A DNA stretch of 64,000 nt, from contig OY282368.1 of assembly GCA_958295725.1 (NCBI GenBank), positions 1,572,001-1,636,000 of the forward strand. The letters are read 5' to 3'. The notes below the pieces were generated by a model, which did not search any database, had not been told where the DNA came from, and saw only the letters and a program-made list of their open reading frames with translations. The stretch comes from an uncultured Alphaproteobacteria bacterium (GTDB lineage Bacteria; Pseudomonadota; Alphaproteobacteria; UBA2966). Positions 43,013-52,956 of this stretch are shown piece by piece (the stretch's first letter is position 1; every line of letters starts with the position of its first letter). The translations under genes were made by a program, and so were the position numbers.

Positions 43013-44044
43013 CTAAAAGGGCTCTTCCATCTTCTTGGCCAATTCCTCGATGTTCTCGGGCGGCCAGTTCGGTGCTTCCATACCCAGATGCAAACCCATA
43101 TGATCCAGTATCTCCTTGATCTCATTCAGAGATTTACGGCCGAAGTTAGGTGTGCGCAGCATCTCGCCCTCGGTTTTCTGAATGAGATCGCCGATATAGA
43201 CGATGTTATCGTTCTTGAGGCAGTTCGCGGACCGCACGGACAACTCCAACTCGTCGACCTTCCGCAACAGGTGACGATTGAATCCAGGCTGAATCTGCTC
43301 CTCGATCTTCTCCTCGGTTCTGGATTCTTCGAAATTTATGAACAACTGGAGTTGATCCTGGAGAATGCGCGCAGCATAGGCGACCGCATCATCGGGCGCC
43401 ACGGTCCCGTTGGTCTGGACCTCAAGGGTGAGCTTATCGTAGTCGAGTATCTGGCCCTCACGCGAGTTTTCCACCTTGTAGGAAACCTGACGAATGGGAC
43501 TGTAGAGGGCATCCACCGGGATCAATCCGATAGGCACGTCTTCCGCGCGGTGCTGCGATGCCGGAACATAGCCCTTGCCCGACTCCACCGTCAGTTCCAT
43601 GGACAGGGTGGCTTTCTCGTCCAGCGTACAGATCACCAAATCGGGGTTCATCACCTCGATATCGTGACCGGTCTGGATCGCGACGGCCCGCACCTCGCCC
43701 GGGCCATCCGCTTTGAGCGTCATCCGCCTGGGTCCTTCGCCGTGCATACGCAGGGCGAGTCCCTTCACGTTCAAAACGACATCGGTGACGTCCTCGCGGA
43801 CACCCTGTATGGACGAAAACTCGTGAAGAACCCCGTCGATCTGAATCGAAGTGACGGCCGCGCCGTGCAAGGACGACAAGAGAACACGACGCAGCGCGTT
43901 ACCCAGTGTCAGACCGAAACCGCGTTCCAGCGGCTCCGCGACGACGGTCGCGACCTTTCGATCATCCTTGTTCGCCTCAATGATCAGCCTGTTCGGTTTG
44001 ATGAGTTGAAGCCAGTTCTGTTGATTGATGCGTTCACTCTGCAT
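43013..44044 (-). CDS. rpoA: RNA polymerase alpha subunit
   Basis: A 343-residue alpha subunit. The N-terminal assembly domain includes [20 protein letters not shown] (split as [11 protein letters not shown] and [12 protein letters not shown]), and the C-terminal domain that contacts UP elements and activators includes [36 protein letters not shown] and [11 protein letters not shown]. The ATG at 44042-44044 is preferred to a TTG six bases earlier. It lies between rpsK and rplQ, preceded by a strong intercistronic hairpin at 44114-44142 that may set its expression relative to the ribosomal genes. Confidence 0.98.
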   Translation of the reverse strand: MQSERINQQNWLQLIKPNRLIIEANKDDRKVATVVAEPLERGFGLTLGNALRRVLLSSLHGAAVTSIQIDGVLHEFSSIQGVREDVTDVVLNVKGLALRMHGEGPRRMTLKADGPGEVRAVAIQTGHDIEVMNPDLVICTLDEKATLSMELTVESGKGYVPASQHRAEDVPIGLIPVDALYSPIRQVSYKVENSREGQILDYDKLTLEVQTNGTVAPDDAVAYAARILQDQLQLFINFEESRTEEKIEEQIQPGFNRHLLRKVDELELSVRSANCLKNDNIVYIGDLIQKTEGEMLRTPNFGRKSLNEIKEILDHMGLHLGMEAPNWPPENIEELAKKMEEPF

Positions 44045-44113
44045 AGTCAATGGAGAGCTCTTTCCTCGAAAACGGGAACGGCGAAACCCGTTCCACCCGG
44101 ATCTTCATGAGTC

Positions 44114-44142
44114 AGCCGGCCCCGACAGCGGCGGGGCCGGCT
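44114..44142 (-). promoter_or_regulatory. Strong intercistronic hairpin between rpsK and rpoA
   Basis: AGCCGGCCCCG and CGGGGCCGGCT form a perfect 11-bp stem with a 7-base loop, 9 bp after the rpsK stop. There is no following T-run on the minus strand, so it is more likely an RNA-stability or processing element, or a partial attenuator, than a full terminator, since rpoA must be read through. Confidence 0.55.
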
Positions 44143-44151
44143 GGGCTTAAC

Positions 44152-44541
44152 CTATACCCGACGCCGCTTCGGTGGCCGGCAACCGTTGTGCGGTATGGGC
44201 GATACATCCTTGATCGTGGTAATCGCGAATCCGATCGCCTGGAGCGAACGGAGCGCCGATTCACGACCCGACCCCGGTCCCCTTACCCGTACTTCCAACT
44301 GCTTGACACCGTGCTCCATCGCCTTGCGGCCGGCGTCCTCGGCGGCGAGCTGCGCCGCATAAGGGGTCGATTTCCGGGACCCCTTGAATCCCTGTTGCCC
44401 CGCCGAGGCCCAGGCGATGGTATTGCCCTGCACATCGGCGATCGTGACCTTCGTGTTGTTGAACGTGGCGTTCACGTGCGCGACCGCGGAAGAGATGTTC
44501 TTGCGTTCGCGACGCCTGACTCGCGTCGGCCCCTTCACCAT
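44152..44541 (-). CDS. rpsK: 30S ribosomal protein S11
   Basis: A 129-residue platform protein of the 30S subunit near the mRNA exit. It has [40 protein letters not shown] and the C-terminal [19 protein letters not shown], all canonical. The ATG at 44539-44541 follows rpsM by 49 bp. Length and order rpsM-rpsK-rpoA-rplQ are the standard alpha operon without rpsD, which in this class is usually elsewhere. Confidence 0.98.
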   Translation of the reverse strand: MVKGPTRVRRRERKNISSAVAHVNATFNNTKVTIADVQGNTIAWASAGQQGFKGSRKSTPYAAQLAAEDAGRKAMEHGVKQLEVRVRGPGSGRESALRSLQAIGFAITTIKDVSPIPHNGCRPPKRRRV

Positions 44542-44590
44542 GACGTTTCCCTTATACGCTCACTTCCCGGTCGAGTGAGGGAAGCCCGAT

Positions 44591-44959
44591 CTATTTTTTC
44601 TTGCCCGCGATGGCGCGCGCCGGCCCCTTGCGGGTGCGAGCGTTGGTATGCGTCCGCTGACCACGAACCGGCAGCCCACGGCGGTGACGCAGTCCGCGAT
44701 AGCAGCCCAGATCCATCAGCCGCTTGATGTCCATGGCCCTCTCACGCCTCAAATCGCCTTCGACGACATAGTCGCGACCGATGATCTCGCGAATCTGGAT
44801 GACCTCGGCGTCGGTCAAATCGCTGACGCGTCGCTCCGCGGGGATGGACGCCTTCGTACAAATCTCCCTCGCCTTGGCGAGGCCGATTCCGAAGATATAC
44901 GTCAGCCCGACCTCGGCGCGCTTGTTCGTCGGGATATTTACGCCGGCAATTCGTGCCAC
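44591..44959 (-). CDS. rpsM: 30S ribosomal protein S13
   Basis: A 122-residue head protein of the 30S subunit that contacts the P-site tRNA and the 50S subunit. It starts [20 protein letters not shown], contains [15 protein letters not shown] and ends in the basic [18 protein letters not shown]. The start is a GTG (44957-44959), giving the proper N-terminus. It lies 118 bp downstream of adk; rpmJ, often found here in other bacteria, is not present in this gap. Confidence 0.98.
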   Translation of the reverse strand: MARIAGVNIPTNKRAEVGLTYIFGIGLAKAREICTKASIPAERRVSDLTDAEVIQIREIIGRDYVVEGDLRRERAMDIKRLMDLGCYRGLRHRRGLPVRGQRTHTNARTRKGPARAIAGKKK

Positions 44960-45077
44960 GTCGGACCCTCAAATTTCAGTGCAGGAAAGCGCAACCCCCA
45001 AGCTACCCGGGACGCACCTCGTCAATGCCGGTGGAAGATACGGGATTATCAGGAAGTTGGTTCTTCAAGTCAACCGG

Positions 45078-45728
45078 TCAGATGGCTGCCACGAACGATT
45101 CCATGTCGCGCGCGATCCGCCCGATGTCGGCCATGGCGTCGACCGACCTGAGAATACCCTTTTCTCGAAAGAACGGCAAAAGGGGTTCCGTGAGCATGTG
45201 ATAGTCTTCAAGGCGGTGCCGAACGGTTTCTGGATTGTCATCCGCGCGGCGCCGGAACCGATGCCCCCCGCAGACGTCGCAGAGACCTTCGCGGCTCGGC
45301 GGTCTGTTCGTATCGTGGTACGCCTCGCCGCACCGAGCGCAAGAGAAGCGACCCGAAATCCGGTCTACCATGGCCGCGTCGTCCGCCTCGAACAGGATGA
45401 CGAGGTCAAGAGCCATGCCTCGCTCGGCCAAGTGCTCGTCGAACATCCGCGCCTGCGGAAGCGTGCGCGGGAATCCGTCCAGTATGACGCCGTCGGCACA
45501 ATCGGGTTCCTCGATCCGTTCAGCGATCATGGCAACGATCAAGTCGTCGGGAACGAGGTCGCCCGATGCCATCCGCTTCTCGACCTGCTCCCCGATTTCC
45601 GTTTCATCCTCCACCGCTGTCCGGAGCATTTCGCCGGTGGACAGCGCCCTGAGGCCGAATTTCTCCTCCATGATCCTTGCCTGCGTTCCTTTGCCGGAGG
45701 CCGGCGGACCGATGAGAACGATGATCAG
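45078..45728 (-). CDS. adk: Adenylate kinase with an apparent CTG start
   Basis: A 216-residue enzyme catalysing AMP + ATP to 2 ADP. The P-loop GPPASGKGTQ, LSTGEMLR, the AMP-binding ILDGFPRTLPQA and the four-cysteine zinc-type LID (CARCGEAY ... CDVCGG) are visible. The P-loop lies upstream of the first ATG in frame, so the true start must be further upstream. The only suitable codon is CTG at 45726-45728, overlapping the secY stop (CTGA), with AGGGG about 10 bases upstream. It gives (M)IIVLIGPPASGKG, exactly the usual distance to the P-loop. A shorter ATG start at 45671 would lose the ATP site and is rejected. Confidence 0.9.
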   Translation of the reverse strand: MIIVLIGPPASGKGTQARIMEEKFGLRALSTGEMLRTAVEDETEIGEQVEKRMASGDLVPDDLIVAMIAERIEEPDCADGVILDGFPRTLPQARMFDEHLAERGMALDLVILFEADDAAMVDRISGRFSCARCGEAYHDTNRPPSREGLCDVCGGHRFRRRADDNPETVRHRLEDYHMLTEPLLPFFREKGILRSVDAMADIGRIARDMESFVAAI

Positions 45729-47068
45729 CGGTTGCGACCCCTGAGTCTGGATTTCTTGATCAGCCCCTCATATTGGTGCGCAAGCAGATGGGAGTGCACC
45801 TGCGCGACCGTATCCATGGTCACCGTAACGACGATGAGGAGCGACGTGCCGCCAAAATAGAACGGAACCGCGTACTGGGAAATGAGGAGCTCGGGAAGCA
45901 AGCACACGAGCGCGAGGTAGGCGGCGCCGACACACGTCAATCGTGTCAGCACGTAATCCAGATATTCGGCCGTGTTCTTGCCAGGCCGGATTCCCGGGAT
46001 GAAGCCGCCATACTTCTTCAAGTTGTCCGCGGTCTCGGACGGATTGAAGACGACTGCCGTATAGAAAAACGCAAAAAAGACAATCCCGCCCATATAGAGG
46101 CCGAGATACAGCGGCTGGCCACGGCCGAGCAACGACGTCACCGTCGTCAACCACTCCGGCCCTCCAGACGCGCCAAAGCCCGCCATGGTTATCGGCAGCA
46201 GCAGCAGCGAAGACGCGAAAATGGGCGGAATCACGCCCGCCGTGTTCAGTTTGAGCGGCAGATGCGAGTTGTCCCCGCCGAACATTTTGTTGCCGACTTG
46301 ACGTTTGGGATACTGGATCACGATGCGTCGCTGCGCGCGCTCCATGAAGACGATGAACGCGATCGTTGCCACGGCCATGACCATCAAGAACAGGATGAAC
46401 AGGGTGGACAGGGCGCCAGTCCGGCCCAGTTCGAAAGTGCTCGCCAAGGCGCGGGGCAGCTCCGCGACGATACCGGCGAATATGATCAACGAGATCCCGT
46501 TCCCGACGCCGCGCGCCGTGACCTGCTCGCCCAGCCACATGAGGAACACGGTTCCACCGGTCAGGGTGACCACGGTCGTGATCCTGAAAAAGGCTCCCGG
46601 ATCGAGAACCGCGCTGCCGGACGACCCCGTCATGCTCTCGAGGCCGACCGCGATGCCGTAAGCCTGAACCGCGGCGAGGAGCACGGTGCCGTAGCGGGTG
46701 TATTGATTGATCTTCTTGCGGCCCTGCTCGCCTTCCTTCTTCAGTTGCTCGAGCCGCGGCGATACCGTCGTCATCAACTGCATGATGATCGAAGCGGAAA
46801 TGTAGGGCATGACGTTCAGGGCGAAGATCGTCATGCGTCCGAGCGCGCCCCCGGCGAACATGTCGAACATCCCGAGGATGCCGCTCTGTTGCTGGCGGAA
46901 TATGTCCGCGAGAATCGCGGCGTCGATCCCGGGCAGGGGAATATAGGTCCCCAGACGGTAGATGATCAGAACGCCGAGCGTGAACCAGATTCGCCGCTTC
47001 AGCTCCGTGGCCTTGGAGAAGGCGCCGAAGTTGATGTTGGCAGCGAGCTGTTCCGCGGCTGAAGGCAT
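45725..47068 (-). CDS. secY: Preprotein translocase subunit SecY
   Basis: A 447-residue inner-membrane channel with ten hydrophobic helices. Conserved spots include RRIWFTLGVLIIYRLGTYIPLPG (in parts: FTLGVLIIYRLG, YIPLPGID), NVMPYISASIIMQL, GEQVTARGVGNGISLIIFAGI and the cytosolic loop LKLNTAGVIPPIFASS. It lies directly after rplO with a 10-bp gap. The ATG at 47066-47068 is used; a longer frame upstream would overlap rplO and lacks homology. Its stop overlaps the adk start. Confidence 0.97.
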   Translation of the reverse strand: MPSAAEQLAANINFGAFSKATELKRRIWFTLGVLIIYRLGTYIPLPGIDAAILADIFRQQQSGILGMFDMFAGGALGRMTIFALNVMPYISASIIMQLMTTVSPRLEQLKKEGEQGRKKINQYTRYGTVLLAAVQAYGIAVGLESMTGSSGSAVLDPGAFFRITTVVTLTGGTVFLMWLGEQVTARGVGNGISLIIFAGIVAELPRALASTFELGRTGALSTLFILFLMVMAVATIAFIVFMERAQRRIVIQYPKRQVGNKMFGGDNSHLPLKLNTAGVIPPIFASSLLLLPITMAGFGASGGPEWLTTVTSLLGRGQPLYLGLYMGGIVFFAFFYTAVVFNPSETADNLKKYGGFIPGIRPGKNTAEYLDYVLTRLTCVGAAYLALVCLLPELLISQYAVPFYFGGTSLLIVVTVTMDTVAQVHSHLLAHQYEGLIKKSRLRGRNR

Positions 47069-47078
47069 CGTTCGGACG

Positions 47079-47657
47079 TTACTCCGTTCCGGAGCCCTGG
47101 CCCGGTTCATTGTCTTGTGTCCGGGCCTGTTCTTCGACGGACTTTTCCTCGTCCCGCTTCGGCTTTCGGTCCTTTTCCGCCGCCGTATCCGATTTCGTTT
47201 GACGGAGTACTGTCACGCCGCCGCCCGCCCCTTCCACGGCCGCCTTGGCGCCCGGGGAGGCCCAATCCACTGTCACCGACAGCTTCGCCGTCAGCTTCCC
47301 CATGCCCAGAAGCCGGATGCCGTCCCGCAATCTCGTCACGACCCCGGCCTCGACCATGGCCACCGCGTCGACGGGCTCCGACGCATCGATCCTGCCGGCG
47401 TCGACGGCAGCCTGAAGACGGCCGACATTCACCGCGGCGAACCGCCTGCGGAATATGTTGTTGAAGCCGCGCTTCGGCAGACGCCGGTGAATGGGCATTT
47501 GCCCGCCCTCGAAACCCTTGAGCGCGACGCCGCTACGAGACCGCTGGCCCTTGTTTCCCCGACCCGATCGCCTGCCCTTGCCCGAACCGATCCCTCGGCC
47601 CGCGCGGGTGCGGGCACGGTTGGCATTCGCGCGGTCGGAAAGTTCATTGAGATTCAT
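47079..47657 (-). CDS. rplO: 50S ribosomal protein L15
   Basis: A 192-residue 50S protein. The N-terminal half has the Gly/Arg-rich [15 protein letters not shown] and [20 protein letters not shown], and the C-terminal domain includes [19 protein letters not shown]. Beyond about residue 150 there is a charged Lys/Glu/Asp tail ([18 protein letters not shown]), making it longer than the typical 145-160 residues. Its start overlaps the end of rpmD by 14 bases, so translation is coupled. Confidence 0.97.
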   Translation of the reverse strand: MNLNELSDRANANRARTRAGRGIGSGKGRRSGRGNKGQRSRSGVALKGFEGGQMPIHRRLPKRGFNNIFRRRFAAVNVGRLQAAVDAGRIDASEPVDAVAMVEAGVVTRLRDGIRLLGMGKLTAKLSVTVDWASPGAKAAVEGAGGGVTVLRQTKSDTAAEKDRKPKRDEEKSVEEQARTQDNEPGQGSGTE

Positions 47658-47871
47658 CGGCAGCCCCCGCGCCCTGTCGGCCCACCTCCTCGACGCGGAC
47701 CAAGTGCTGGATCTTGTTGATCATGCCCCGGACGGATGGCGTATCCTCAAGTACTCGCGTGCGGTTCATCTTGTTCAAGCCCAAACCGATCAGAACCTGG
47801 CGCTGCCACCCGGGGCGCCCAATGGCGCTTCGTACTTGAGTGACACTCAGCGTTTCACCCGTCTCGGCCAT
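47644..47871 (-). CDS. rpmD: 50S ribosomal protein L30
   Basis: A 75-residue L30, containing [40 protein letters not shown] and [13 protein letters not shown], which are the family core. A 13-residue tail ([13 protein letters not shown]) is encoded in the sequence overlapping the rplO start. It follows rpsE by three bases. Confidence 0.96.
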   Translation of the reverse strand: MAETGETLSVTQVRSAIGRPGWQRQVLIGLGLNKMNRTRVLEDTPSVRGMINKIQHLVRVEEVGRQGAGAADESQ

Positions 47872-47874
47872 CGG

Positions 47875-48417
47875 CTACTCCCTGGCTTCCTTCGTGGCCT
47901 GATCCCGGCGGCCGACAATATCGCCGACTCTCTTCCCGCGTTTGGCGGCGGCGAAGCGCGGCGACATGACGCGGCCCAAGGCATCGAACGTGGCTTTGAT
48001 CATATTGTACGGGTTCGCCGTGCCGATCGATTTGGTCACGACGTCCTGCACGCCCAGGGTTTCGAATACCGCCCGCATGGGCCCGCCGGCAATGATGCCG
48101 GTGCCGGGAGGCGCAGCACGCAATACAACCCGACCAGCACCGAAACGACCCTCGACATCATGGTGCAGCGTCCTCCCCTCGCGAAGGGGCACCCGAATCA
48201 TGTTGCGCTTCGCCTGCTCGGTCGCCTTCCGAATCGCCTCCGGAACCTCGCGGGCCTTGCCATGACCGTATCCCACCCGGCCTTTCTGGTCGCCAGCGAC
48301 CACCAGCGCCGCGAACCCGAATCGACGACCGCCTTTTACTACCTTGGCAACGCGGTTGATGCTGACCAGTTTGTCGACGATTTCGCTTTCGCCGCGATCC
48401 CCAAACGGTGCCGCCAT
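47875..48417 (-). CDS. rpsE: 30S ribosomal protein S5
   Basis: A 180-residue 30S protein important for decoding accuracy. It has the N-terminal dsRBD-like domain ([39 protein letters not shown]) and the C-terminal domain with [20 protein letters not shown] and [16 protein letters not shown]. No known streptomycin- or spectinomycin-dependence change can be asserted. It lies between rplR and rpmD in the spc operon. Confidence 0.97.
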   Translation of the reverse strand: MAAPFGDRGESEIVDKLVSINRVAKVVKGGRRFGFAALVVAGDQKGRVGYGHGKAREVPEAIRKATEQAKRNMIRVPLREGRTLHHDVEGRFGAGRVVLRAAPPGTGIIAGGPMRAVFETLGVQDVVTKSIGTANPYNMIKATFDALGRVMSPRFAAAKRGKRVGDIVGRRDQATKEARE

Positions 48418-48432
48418 GATCCGCTCCCTCGA

Positions 48433-48804
48433 CTAGAACGAGAGGCCGCCCGCGCGCGCCGCTTCGGCGAGCGCCTTGACCCGGCCGTGAAAAAGATAGC
48501 CGCCGCGATCGAACACCACGCTCTCCACACCCGCCGATTTGGCTCGGCTGGCGATGAGTTCGCCGACCCTGGTCGCGGCGGCGATGGAACCGCCCGAATC
48601 GCCGGCGGTCCGCGCGTCACGATCAAGTGTCGACGCGGACGCCAAGGTAGCACCTTGAACGTCATCGATCACTTGCGCATAGATATGCCTGTTCGAGCGA
48701 TGGACCGACAGCCGCGGCCGCCCCCTGGCCGCCGCGCGGAGGTGATGCCGGACGCGCCGCGCACGGCGCTTGTGCAGTTTGTGCAGTGTTTCGCGCTTGG
48801 CCAT
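48433..48804 (-). CDS. rplR: 50S ribosomal protein L18
   Basis: A 123-residue protein that binds 5S rRNA. The basic N-terminus [20 protein letters not shown] is followed by [30 protein letters not shown] and [20 protein letters not shown], the normal L18 pattern. It is six bases after rplF and 15 before rpsE. Confidence 0.97.
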   Translation of the reverse strand: MAKRETLHKLHKRRARRVRHHLRAAARGRPRLSVHRSNRHIYAQVIDDVQGATLASASTLDRDARTAGDSGGSIAAATRVGELIASRAKSAGVESVVFDRGGYLFHGRVKALAEAARAGGLSF

Positions 48805-48809
48805 CGACC

Positions 48810-49343
48810 CTACTTCCTCTTGCCTTCCTTACGGAAGACATACTCGCCTGCGTATCGGATCCCCTTGCCCTTGTACGGTTCGGGCTTCCGGAACGCCCGA
48901 ATGTCGGCGGCGACCTGACCGACCTTCTGCCGGTCCATCCCGGAGACCGAGACAGCCGTCGGCCGTTCGCACCTGATTTCGATACCCTCCGGAATATTGT
49001 AGTTGATCTCGTGGCTGTATCCCATCTGCAGATTCAATGTCCGACCTTCCACGGCCGCACGGTATCCCACGCCGTGAATCTCCAGCTCCAGCGAAAACCC
49101 CTCGGAAACACCCCGGACGAGATTGTCGACCAATGTCCGCTGCATACCCCACATGGTCCGCGCACGCTTCGAATTGTCGCGAGGCCTGACGATGATTTCG
49201 TCGTTTTCCTGAGACGCGAGCACTTCTTCGACCAATGTCATCGACAACGCACCCTTCGGGCCTGTGGCCGTCATTCCCCGTCCGGAAATCTCCACGGTCA
49301 CGCCTTGCGGCACGGGTACGGGCCTCTGTCCGATCCGCGACAT
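48810..49343 (-). CDS. rplF: 50S ribosomal protein L6
   Basis: A 177-residue two-domain protein near the sarcin-ricin loop. It starts [20 protein letters not shown] and ends [21 protein letters not shown] (last part [14 protein letters not shown]), with the conserved [20 protein letters not shown]. It lies between rpsH and rplR. Confidence 0.97.
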   Translation of the reverse strand: MSRIGQRPVPVPQGVTVEISGRGMTATGPKGALSMTLVEEVLASQENDEIIVRPRDNSKRARTMWGMQRTLVDNLVRGVSEGFSLELEIHGVGYRAAVEGRTLNLQMGYSHEINYNIPEGIEIRCERPTAVSVSGMDRQKVGQVAADIRAFRKPEPYKGKGIRYAGEYVFRKEGKRK

Positions 49344-49351
49344 GATTCCAC

Positions 49352-49750
49352 CTAGACCACGTTACACAGGACTTCGCCACCGACGTGTTCGGCACGCGCT
49401 TCCGAGTCGGACAAAACGCCCTTGGGAGTCGACAAAATAGCGATCCCGAGACCATTGGAAACCCTCGGCAAATCCCGAATCGAGGAATAGACTCGGCGGC
49501 CGGGACGCGACACCCGCGTGATCGTTTGGATCACGGGTTCGCCCTCGTGATATTTGAGCTCGATGTGGATCTCGGGCTTGCCAGCCTCGCTTTCCGTGCG
49601 CTCGTAGCCCCGAATATAGCCCTCGCGCTTCAGGACACCCAGTACGTTCGCCCTCAAGTTCGATGCCGGACTGACGATCGAACCCAGATGGGCCCGCTGC
49701 CCGTTGCGTATACGCGTCAGCATATCGCCCAAGGGATCGCTCATCGACAT
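49352..49750 (-). CDS. rpsH: 30S ribosomal protein S8
   Basis: A 132-residue protein binding 16S rRNA helix 21 and, in enteric bacteria, repressing the spc operon. It starts MSMSDPLGDMLTRIRNGQRA and contains KREGYIRGYE and the C-terminal NGLGIAILSTPKGVLSDSEA. It lies eight bases upstream of rplF. The ATG at 49750 and another two codons later are both feasible. Confidence 0.97.
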   Translation of the reverse strand: MSMSDPLGDMLTRIRNGQRAHLGSIVSPASNLRANVLGVLKREGYIRGYERTESEAGKPEIHIELKYHEGEPVIQTITRVSRPGRRVYSSIRDLPRVSNGLGIAILSTPKGVLSDSEARAEHVGGEVLCNVV

Positions 49751-49761
49751 GCCTGGAACTC

Positions 49762-50067
49762 CTACCAGCTCGACTTGACCATGCCGGGGATACGCCCTTC
49801 GGATGCCAACGACCGCAATGCGATGCGCGACATGCGAAGCTTGCGATAGTAGCCCCGGGGGCGGCCGCTGATTTCACAGCGGTTGCGGACACGGGTCGCC
49901 GAAGAATTCCGTGGAAGCTCGGCGAGTTTGAGCCGAGCGGCGAAGCGCTCCTCCTGTGGCAGGGAGTCGTCCGCCGCGGTCTCTCTCAGCCGCTCTCGCT
50001 TCCCGGCATACCTGGCGACCAACTTCCGCCGCCGCCGGTTCTTCTCTATCGCGCTCTTCTTGGCCAT
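49762..50067 (-). CDS. rpsN: 30S ribosomal protein S14 (zinc-free long form)
   Basis: A 101-residue S14 of the long form without the CxxC zinc pairs. It starts [20 protein letters not shown] and ends [21 protein letters not shown] (last part [13 protein letters not shown]), with [20 protein letters not shown]. It lies between rplE and rpsH, the usual position. Confidence 0.97.
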   Translation of the reverse strand: MAKKSAIEKNRRRRKLVARYAGKRERLRETAADDSLPQEERFAARLKLAELPRNSSATRVRNRCEISGRPRGYYRKLRMSRIALRSLASEGRIPGMVKSSW

Positions 50068-50116
50068 GATGCTACCTGTCCTCGTGTGGTCCGATCCGGA
50101 ACCCTGTCCGCCGATA

Positions 50117-50656
50117 TCAGTTCATGAAGGGCATGCCGAACCCGGCAAGCAGTTCCTTCGCTTCGTCGTCGGTGGTCGCAGTCGTCACGATCGCGACATC
50201 GAGCCCGCGGATCGCATCGACCTTGTCGTAGTCGATCTCCGGAAAGACGATCTGTTCCCGTAATCCCAGAGAGAAGTTCCCTCTTCCGTCGAAGCTCCTC
50301 GGCGAGACGCCGCGGAAATCACGAACCCGCGGCAGGGCAATGGTGATCAGGCGGTCGAGGAACTCGTACATGCGCCGTCGGCGCAACGTGACCTTCACAC
50401 CGACTTCCATGCCTTCGCGCAGCTTGAAGTTGGAGATAGATTTCCGGGCCTTCGTGATCACGGGGCACTGTCCGGCGATCGCCGTGAGATCGGCGAACGC
50501 ACTCTGGACGACCTTCGAATCCCGGGCGCCTTCTCCCGTCCCCATATTGAGAACGATCTTATCGAGCTTCGGGATACACATCGGATTGTCGTAACCGAAC
50601 CGCTCCTGCATGGCCGATCTGACGACGGCGTCATAGTGCTGCTGCATACGGGTCAT
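50117..50656 (-). CDS. rplE: 50S ribosomal protein L5
   Basis: A 179-residue protein that contacts 5S rRNA and P-site tRNA. It contains [55 protein letters not shown] and [20 protein letters not shown]. The ATG at 50654-50656 gives [12 protein letters not shown], the family start; a GTG nine bases earlier is in frame but unlikely. It follows rplX by nine bases. Confidence 0.97.
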   Translation of the reverse strand: MTRMQQHYDAVVRSAMQERFGYDNPMCIPKLDKIVLNMGTGEGARDSKVVQSAFADLTAIAGQCPVITKARKSISNFKLREGMEVGVKVTLRRRRMYEFLDRLITIALPRVRDFRGVSPRSFDGRGNFSLGLREQIVFPEIDYDKVDAIRGLDVAIVTTATTDDEAKELLAGFGMPFMN

Positions 50657-50665
50657 GCTCAACAC

Positions 50666-50989
50666 CTATAGATCTACGACTTCGCCAGACTTCTTCGCGA
50701 ATCGCACCTTGCGACCGTCGTCCAGGAATTTGAACCCGACACGCGTCGCTTCCCCGGTCTTCGGGTCGACGAGCGCCACGTTGGACAACGCCAGAGACGC
50801 TTCCTTCTCGATGACGCCGCCCGGATTTCCCGCCTGGGGCCGCGAGTGACGCTTGACGATATTGATGTCCCGAACGACGACACGCCCATCCTTGCGGAGA
50901 ACGCGGAGGACTTCACCTTTCCTGCCCTTCTCCCGCCCGTTCAGGATGACGACCTGATCGCCCTTGCGAATTTTGGACGCGCCCGCCAT
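50666..50989 (-). CDS. rplX: 50S ribosomal protein L24
   Basis: A 107-residue assembly-initiator protein with a KOW motif. It reads [20 protein letters not shown], then [20 protein letters not shown] and the conserved [20 protein letters not shown]. Its start overlaps the rplN stop by one base, so the two are translationally coupled. Confidence 0.97.
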   Translation of the reverse strand: MAGASKIRKGDQVVILNGREKGRKGEVLRVLRKDGRVVVRDINIVKRHSRPQAGNPGGVIEKEASLALSNVALVDPKTGEATRVGFKFLDDGRKVRFAKKSGEVVDL

Positions 50990-51357
50990 CACAACACCTC
51001 GGGCGCGAGCGAGACGATTTTCATATGCTGCCTCGCTCGAAGCTCGCGGGTCACCGGTCCGAAAATCCTCGTGCCGACCGGCTCGCCCTGAGGGTTGATC
51101 AACACCGCCGCATTTCCGTCGAAGCGAATGGCGCTGCCGTCGGAACGCCGAATCTCCTTGGCCGTGCGCACCACCACGGCGCGATGCATTTCGCCCTTCT
51201 TGACGCGTCCCCGCGGGATCGCCTCCTTGACGCTGACGACGATGATGTCGCCGACCGACGCGGTACGCCGCTTCGAGCCCCCCAACACCTTGATACACTG
51301 GATTCGGCGGGCACCCGAATTGTCGGCTACCTCAAGGTTCGTTTCCGGCTGAATCAT
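50989..51357 (-). CDS. rplN: 50S ribosomal protein L14
   Basis: A 122-residue beta-barrel protein at the subunit interface. It has [60 protein letters not shown] and the C-terminal [10 protein letters not shown]. It lies between rpsQ and rplX and is the first gene of the spc segment. Confidence 0.98.
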   Translation of the reverse strand: MIQPETNLEVADNSGARRIQCIKVLGGSKRRTASVGDIIVVSVKEAIPRGRVKKGEMHRAVVVRTAKEIRRSDGSAIRFDGNAAVLINPQGEPVGTRIFGPVTRELRARQHMKIVSLAPEVL

Positions 51358-51385
51358 GTCGTCAACCTGCCCGTCTCCATCGCCC

Positions 51386-51622
51386 CTATCCCGTGTCCGC
51401 GAAAACTTCCCAGCTCTTAAGCTTCGAGATGGGCCTACATTCCCGGATTCTCACGACGTCACCGACGTCATGTGCGTTTTCCGGGTCGTGTGCATGATAT
51501 TTCTTGCTACGTCGAATGATCTTCCCATAGAGTGGGTGGCGAACGCGGCGCTCCACTCGCACCACGACGGTCTTGTCGCCGGTATTGCTCACGACGACAC
51601 CCCGCAGGACTCGCTTCGGCAT
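51386..51622 (-). CDS. rpsQ: 30S ribosomal protein S17
   Basis: A 78-residue OB-fold protein. It shows [39 protein letters not shown] and [20 protein letters not shown]. It lies 10 bp after rpmC in the S10 operon. Confidence 0.97.
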   Translation of the reverse strand: MPKRVLRGVVVSNTGDKTVVVRVERRVRHPLYGKIIRRSKKYHAHDPENAHDVGDVVRIRECRPISKLKSWEVFADTG

Positions 51623-51632
51623 TCCGCCCCTC

Positions 51633-51830
51633 CTAGTACGCTTGGCTGGACGTTGCGTTGAGCATCGTCTTCACACGCGCGATATCACGCCGCACTTCAC
51701 GGATTCGCGCGGTATTCTCAAGTTGACCCGACGCCCTCTGAAAGCGCAAGTTGAACAACTCCTTCTTCGAGCCGAGAAGGAGATCGTTGAGTTCGTCCAC
51801 CGTCTTGCCGCGCAGTTCCTCGGAGTTCAT
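51633..51830 (-). CDS. rpmC: 50S ribosomal protein L29
   Basis: A 65-residue helical hairpin near the tunnel exit, where SRP and trigger factor dock. It contains [40 protein letters not shown] and KTMLN. It starts one base after the rplP stop. Confidence 0.96.
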   Translation of the reverse strand: MNSEELRGKTVDELNDLLLGSKKELFNLRFQRASGQLENTARIREVRRDIARVKTMLNATSSQAY

Positions 51831-51831
51831 G

Positions 51832-52248
51832 TCAGCTACCCTCCGCGCGACTGACGATCCTGGTCTGCACGGACAACTTGGCCGCTCCCCGCGTCAGCGC
51901 TTCGTGGGCCAGTCCCGACGGGACGCCGCCCAACTCGAACATCATGCGGCCCGGCTTTATGCGGCACATCCAGAACTCCGGTGATCCCTTGCCCTTGCCC
52001 ATGCGGACTTCCGTCGGCTTGGAGCTCACCGGTACATCGGGAAACACCCGAATCCAGACACGCCCGGTGCGCTTGATGTGGCGCGTGATCGCCCGGCGGC
52101 AAGCTTCGATCTGGCGCGCCGTGATGCGCCCTGCCGTCGTCGCCTTGAGCCCGAACGTGCCGAAGTTGAGCGTGTTTCCCGAAGATGCGGATCCATGGAC
52201 ACGGCCTTTCTGGGCCTTGCGGTACTTGGTGCGTTTGGGCTGTAGCAT
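51832..52248 (-). CDS. rplP: 50S ribosomal protein L16
   Basis: A 138-residue protein that helps position aminoacyl-tRNA. It starts [19 protein letters not shown] and has [40 protein letters not shown] and [20 protein letters not shown]. It lies 27 bp after rpsC and one base before rpmC. Confidence 0.98.
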   Translation of the reverse strand: MLQPKRTKYRKAQKGRVHGSASSGNTLNFGTFGLKATTAGRITARQIEACRRAITRHIKRTGRVWIRVFPDVPVSSKPTEVRMGKGKGSPEFWMCRIKPGRMMFELGGVPSGLAHEALTRGAAKLSVQTRIVSRAEGS

Positions 52249-52275
52249 GGAATTGCCTTTGTCGCGTTCGGCCAG

Positions 52276-52956
52276 CTATCGCTGCGTCTGCTGATCGGCC
52301 AGTAATTTGTCTTGCGCCATCGGATCGTGCGCCATGATCTCGCCCTTGAAGACCCACACCTTGACACCGCAGGTGCCATAGGTGGTGCACGCCGTCTGCT
52401 GGCCATAGTCGATATCGGCGCGCAGCGTGTGCAGAGGCACGCGACCCTCGCGATACCATTCGGTCCGGGCGATTTCGGCCCCGCCGAGGCGACCACCACA
52501 GTTGATCCGAATGCCCTGAGCGCCCAAACGGATGGCCGACTGAACCGCGCGTTTCATGACGCGCCGAAAGGCGACTCGGCGCTCCAGCTGCTGGGCAATG
52601 TTTTCGGCAATCAGCTTGGCATCGATTTCGGGTTTACGGATCTCCAGAATGTTGAGATGCACGTCGCTTCCCGTCATCTCGGAAAGCCGGGCGCGCAGAC
52701 GTTCGATGTCGGCTCCCTTCTTCCCGATGACAACGCCCGGACGCGCCGTGTGGATCGTGACCCGCGCCTTCTTGGTAGGTCGCTCGATCACGACCTTGCT
52801 GATACCCGCCTGGGAAAGCTGGCCTTCGAGGAACTCACGAATGCGCAGATCTTCGTGAAGCAGTTTCCCATATTCATCCTTGTCCGCATACCATCTGGAA
52901 TCCCATGTCCGGTTGATTCCAAGACGCAGACCAACGGGATTGACCTTCTGACCCAT
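52276..52956 (-). CDS. rpsC: 30S ribosomal protein S3
   Basis: A 226-residue protein at the mRNA entry tunnel. The N-terminal KH domain has [20 protein letters not shown] and [20 protein letters not shown]; the C-terminal domain has [40 protein letters not shown] and [12 protein letters not shown]. It shares one base with the end of rplV. Confidence 0.98.
   Translation of the reverse strand: MGQKVNPVGLRLGINRTWDSRWYADKDEYGKLLHEDLRIREFLEGQLSQAGISKVVIERPTKKARVTIHTARPGVVIGKKGADIERLRARLSEMTGSDVHLNILEIRKPEIDAKLIAENIAQQLERRVAFRRVMKRAVQSAIRLGAQGIRINCGGRLGGAEIARTEWYREGRVPLHTLRADIDYGQQTACTTYGTCGVKVWVFKGEIMAHDPMAQDKLLADQQTQR

Noticed and set aside
44960..45077. rpmJ (L36) between adk and rpsM
   Set aside because: No L36-like frame with the short Cys/His pattern was found in the 118-bp gap on either strand.
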